Origin: Calditrichales bacterium | GTDB lineage: Bacteria > Calditrichota > Calditrichia > Calditrichales > J004 | Assembly (NCBI GenBank): GCA_015493745.1 | Contig: WGCN01000216.1 | Coordinates: 1 to 64,000, forward strand | Direction: 5' to 3' | DNA: 64,000 nt | In this document: piece by piece, positions 62,065-64,000 of the stretch | Numbering within the stretch: the stretch's first letter is position 1 | Layout: each line of letters begins with the position of its first letter | Position numbers and translations under genes: made by a program | The notes under the pieces: generated by a model | The model's input: only the letters and a program-made list of their open reading frames with translations | The model's database searches: none | Told to the model about the DNA's origin: nothing

Positions 62065-62552
62065 CAGTTATAGCGTGCCTGTAATTGTAGAATGGCCTGT
62101 TGGGCCGGTTGATAGCGTTCGTTCTCCCCCAGGGCCAGGCGGTATTCCCGCATCGCTTTGTCCCATTGCCCCTTAAACTCGTAAACACGGCCAAGATTTA
62201 CATGGGGGTAGCAATAATTTTTATAACTTTTGCATCCCAAAGCCTTTTTTAACCAGGGGACGGCTTCTTCATAGCGCCGCAACTGAATCAGATAGGCGCC
62301 GATATCATTATAGGGGTTGCCGTAGTCTTCGTCCAGTTCTATGGCCAGCTTGCAAAAGGTAATGGCTTCCTCAAAAAGGTTTTTAAGGCTGTAGACCCAA
62401 CCCAAAAAGGTATAGGCCTGGGCGGTAGGATGAAATTCGATGGAGCGGCGATAAAAGTGAGCGGCACGATCCAGATGGCCTCCCTGCTGCAGCAGAAAGC
62501 CCTTTTCAAAATAGTCGCGGGCCAGCTCGGTTTTATCGCGGGTTTTGCTCAT
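62064..62552 (-). CDS. TPR protein
   Basis: 162 residues made of four to five tetratricopeptide repeats (DYFEKGFLLQQGGHLDRAAH, AYTFLGWVYSLKNLFEEAIT and HVNLGRVYEFKGQWDKAMRE). No signal peptide, so cytoplasmic. Its start overlaps the prs stop by one base. TPR domains serve as scaffolds; the partner is not apparent. Confidence 0.88.
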   Translation of the reverse strand: MSKTRDKTELARDYFEKGFLLQQGGHLDRAAHFYRRSIEFHPTAQAYTFLGWVYSLKNLFEEAITFCKLAIELDEDYGNPYNDIGAYLIQLRRYEEAVPWLKKALGCKSYKNYCYPHVNLGRVYEFKGQWDKAMREYRLALGENERYQPAQQAILQLQARYN

Positions 62553-63598
62553 TATCTCAAAAGCTCCGATACGGATCGTTTTTGGTTGATATGGTAAATT
62601 ACCTTGGCAAACAGCGGGGCGATGGAGACTTCGTCATACCAGGGATTCGCCTTTACGAATTCCGGGCCGTGGAAAACGGCATCCGTCCCGATGATGCGCT
62701 CAATTACATGTTCCTCGTACGCTTTTGAAAAAAGTTCAGCGGCGTAACCGTTAAAAAAGGGCAGGGAGCAGGTTATGTATATTTTATCCGCCCCTTTGTC
62801 CTTCAAAAGTTTGGCCGCATTAACAATGGTGCCGCCGGTACTGATCATGTCGTCGGGCAGCAGCACGTTTTTACCCTGTACGTCGCCCACCAGGCGCATG
62901 CTTTCCACCACGCTGGCCTTGCTGTAATCGCGTGCCTTGTCCACAATCGCCAGATCACACTGCATGGTTTTGGAGTAAAAGCGGGCCTTTTCGGCGCCCC
63001 CCACATCGGGGGCGGTGATCATCAGGTTTTCCACATTGTAGTTATCCTGAAAATGTTTGATCAGAGTGTGTGAAGCGTGCAGGTCTTCCATGGTGGCATG
63101 GGTAAAAAAGCCCATAACCGCTTCGGCATGTACATCGAGGGTGATAACGCGGTTGGCCCCGGAGGCCTCCAAAAACTGGGCGATCTGTTTGGCGGTGATC
63201 CCTTCGCGGGTTTTCTTACGTTCCTGGCGGCTGTAGGCATATTGCGGGATAACGGCGGTGATGGAGTCGGCATCCGACTGATAGGCGGCGTTTATGGCCG
63301 TCATCAGGGCCATCAGGTTGTCGTTGATCGATTTTTCGGATTTGGGATCGTCAAAGCACTGTACGATATAATGGTCGTCGCCGCGAATATTTTCGGTAAT
63401 CACCGTCTTGATCTCGCCGTTGGCAAAGGTGATCTCACTGGAGTGGGTCAGGCGTATATGATGTTTGGCTTCATCATCGAAAGAGCTTGAGTTAAGCATG
63501 TTTATAATGCGTTCGGCGAAGGCTTTGCCGGAGTCGCAGGCCATGATACTGAGAGCGCCGCGCTCTCCTTTTCGTTTATACAGGCCGTTATCTTCCAC
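62552..63598 (-). CDS. prs: Ribose-phosphate pyrophosphokinase
   Basis: 348 residues from GTG at 63598, which has AAGGAG at 7 bases. An alternative start at 63544 would give 330 residues, closer to the usual 310-320. Signs of PRPP synthetase: FANGEIKTVITENIRGDD, the ATP region YAYSRQERKKTREGI, catalytic VITLDVHAEAVMGFF, and the PRPP loop DDMISTGGTIVNAA. The enzyme makes PRPP from ribose-5-phosphate and ATP, for nucleotide, NAD and histidine synthesis. It lies in one unit with an inositol-monophosphatase-like gene upstream and TPR and Nudix genes downstream. Confidence 0.94.
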   Translation of the reverse strand: MEDNGLYKRKGERGALSIMACDSGKAFAERIINMLNSSSFDDEAKHHIRLTHSSEITFANGEIKTVITENIRGDDHYIVQCFDDPKSEKSINDNLMALMTAINAAYQSDADSITAVIPQYAYSRQERKKTREGITAKQIAQFLEASGANRVITLDVHAEAVMGFFTHATMEDLHASHTLIKHFQDNYNVENLMITAPDVGGAEKARFYSKTMQCDLAIVDKARDYSKASVVESMRLVGDVQGKNVLLPDDMISTGGTIVNAAKLLKDKGADKIYITCSLPFFNGYAAELFSKAYEEHVIERIIGTDAVFHGPEFVKANPWYDEVSIAPLFAKVIYHINQKRSVSELLR

Positions 63599-63609
63599 GG
63601 GGTGGCTCC

Positions 63610-64000
63610 TTACACAATGGGTTGATATGTGGGAAAGGTTTTTTGAATGACATCAAGCATCACGGGTTGTATATGATCGTTTCCGGCGGCAATATACGAA
63701 TTATTGAGATATTTGTCATCTCCCCAAAAATCCGTCACCCGGCCGCCCGCTTCCTGTACCAGTAGCGCCCCGGCCGCCACATCCCAGGGCTTAAGACCGA
63801 TCTCCCAGAAACCATCGAAAATACCGTCGGCCACCAGGGCCAGATCCAGGGCTGCCGCGCCTAAACGGCGCACGCCCACGCAGCGGCTGAACATCTCCTG
63901 AAAAAGCGACATATACTTTTCCAGCAAACCCCGTGTTTTAAAGGGAAAGCCGGTGGCCAGAAAGGCCTCTTCCAGGTGGCGGGTTGAGGAGACGTGGATG
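63610..64000 (-). CDS. Inositol monophosphatase family protein, C-terminal part
   Basis: The frame continues past the right edge, so only about 129 C-terminal residues are seen. The visible part has GAAALDLALVADGIFDGFWE, then LKPWDVAAGALLVQEAGG, the WDxAAG and EAGG motifs of the Mg-dependent inositol monophosphatase/CysQ/SuhB family. The N-terminal metal motifs are outside the window. The stop is 11 bases before prs. Confidence 0.9.
   Translation of the reverse strand, partial: IHVSSTRHLEEAFLATGFPFKTRGLLEKYMSLFQEMFSRCVGVRRLGAAALDLALVADGIFDGFWEIGLKPWDVAAGALLVQEAGGRVTDFWGDDKYLNNSYIAAGNDHIQPVMLDVIQKTFPTYQPIV

Overview
This 64 kb window looks like the chromosome of a Gram-negative, diderm bacterium of the FCB superphylum, outside the well-studied Bacteroidetes (Calditrichota-like would fit; this is an inference from gene content, no marker gene was searched). 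The signs are a type IX secretion (T9SS) C-terminal sorting domain, a PorX-type response regulator with a PglZ domain beside a PorV/PorQ-like outer membrane protein, many lipoprotein signal peptides, a TonB-dependent receptor, a tricorn-type protease and the rod-shape operon mreBCD-mrdA-rodA. No rRNA, tRNA, CRISPR array, prophage or complete insertion sequence was seen. The only clear RNA element is a TPP riboswitch.

Layout. 1-146: edge of a lipoprotein gene on the minus strand. 437-2518: small membrane protein and a lipoprotein amidohydrolase. 2515-10465: the most unusual block. It holds a two-subunit ATP-citrate-lyase-like enzyme with an altered lyase active site, a sterol-desaturase-like hydroxylase and a TetR regulator, divergent from a split AtuA (DUF1446) protein and an unknown partner. 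10507-10562: three small adjacent hairpins. 10706-14108: outer membrane barrel, YXWGXW-type protein, M13 peptidase. 14342-17580: four-gene operon with three thioredoxin-fold proteins aimed at different envelope compartments plus an outer membrane barrel. 17859-25417: glmM, rlmB, glycine-zipper protein, porX-like, PorV-like and a sensor kinase. 25423-29839: PLP enzyme, YkvA, DjlA-like co-chaperone and two unknown envelope proteins. 29936-31892: dUTPase and pncB.

31893-32591 is a gene-poor stretch with what look like decayed gene ends. 32592-41124 is one long same-strand run, purN-purH-mreB-mreC-mreD-mrdA-rodA and a TPR lipoprotein. 41145-43322 (minus): MerR-like protein, Mrp ATPase, unknown protein. 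43503-50822: thioredoxin-like protein, tricorn protease, TPR protein, lipoprotein hydrolase, small membrane protein. 50812-55440 (minus): TPP riboswitch, TonB receptor, thiamine pyrophosphokinase and an SSS-family symporter, read here as a complete thiamine uptake operon. 55495-57832: coiled-coil protein and a response regulator fused to a metal-site-depleted ODP/metallo-beta-lactamase-like domain. 57855-60184: TetR regulator divergent from a DUF2867 protein and a flavin monooxygenase, with paired 22-bp repeats between them. 60320-64000: amino acid permease and a minus-strand operon of inositol-monophosphatase-like (cut by the window end), prs, TPR and Nudix genes.

The two best candidates for undescribed biology are the ATP-citrate-lyase-like/AtuA cluster (possible ATP- and CoA-dependent cleavage of a hydroxy-acid other than citrate) and the three-thioredoxin operon that may carry thiol redox from the periplasm to the cell surface. 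Both functions are inferred, not shown.
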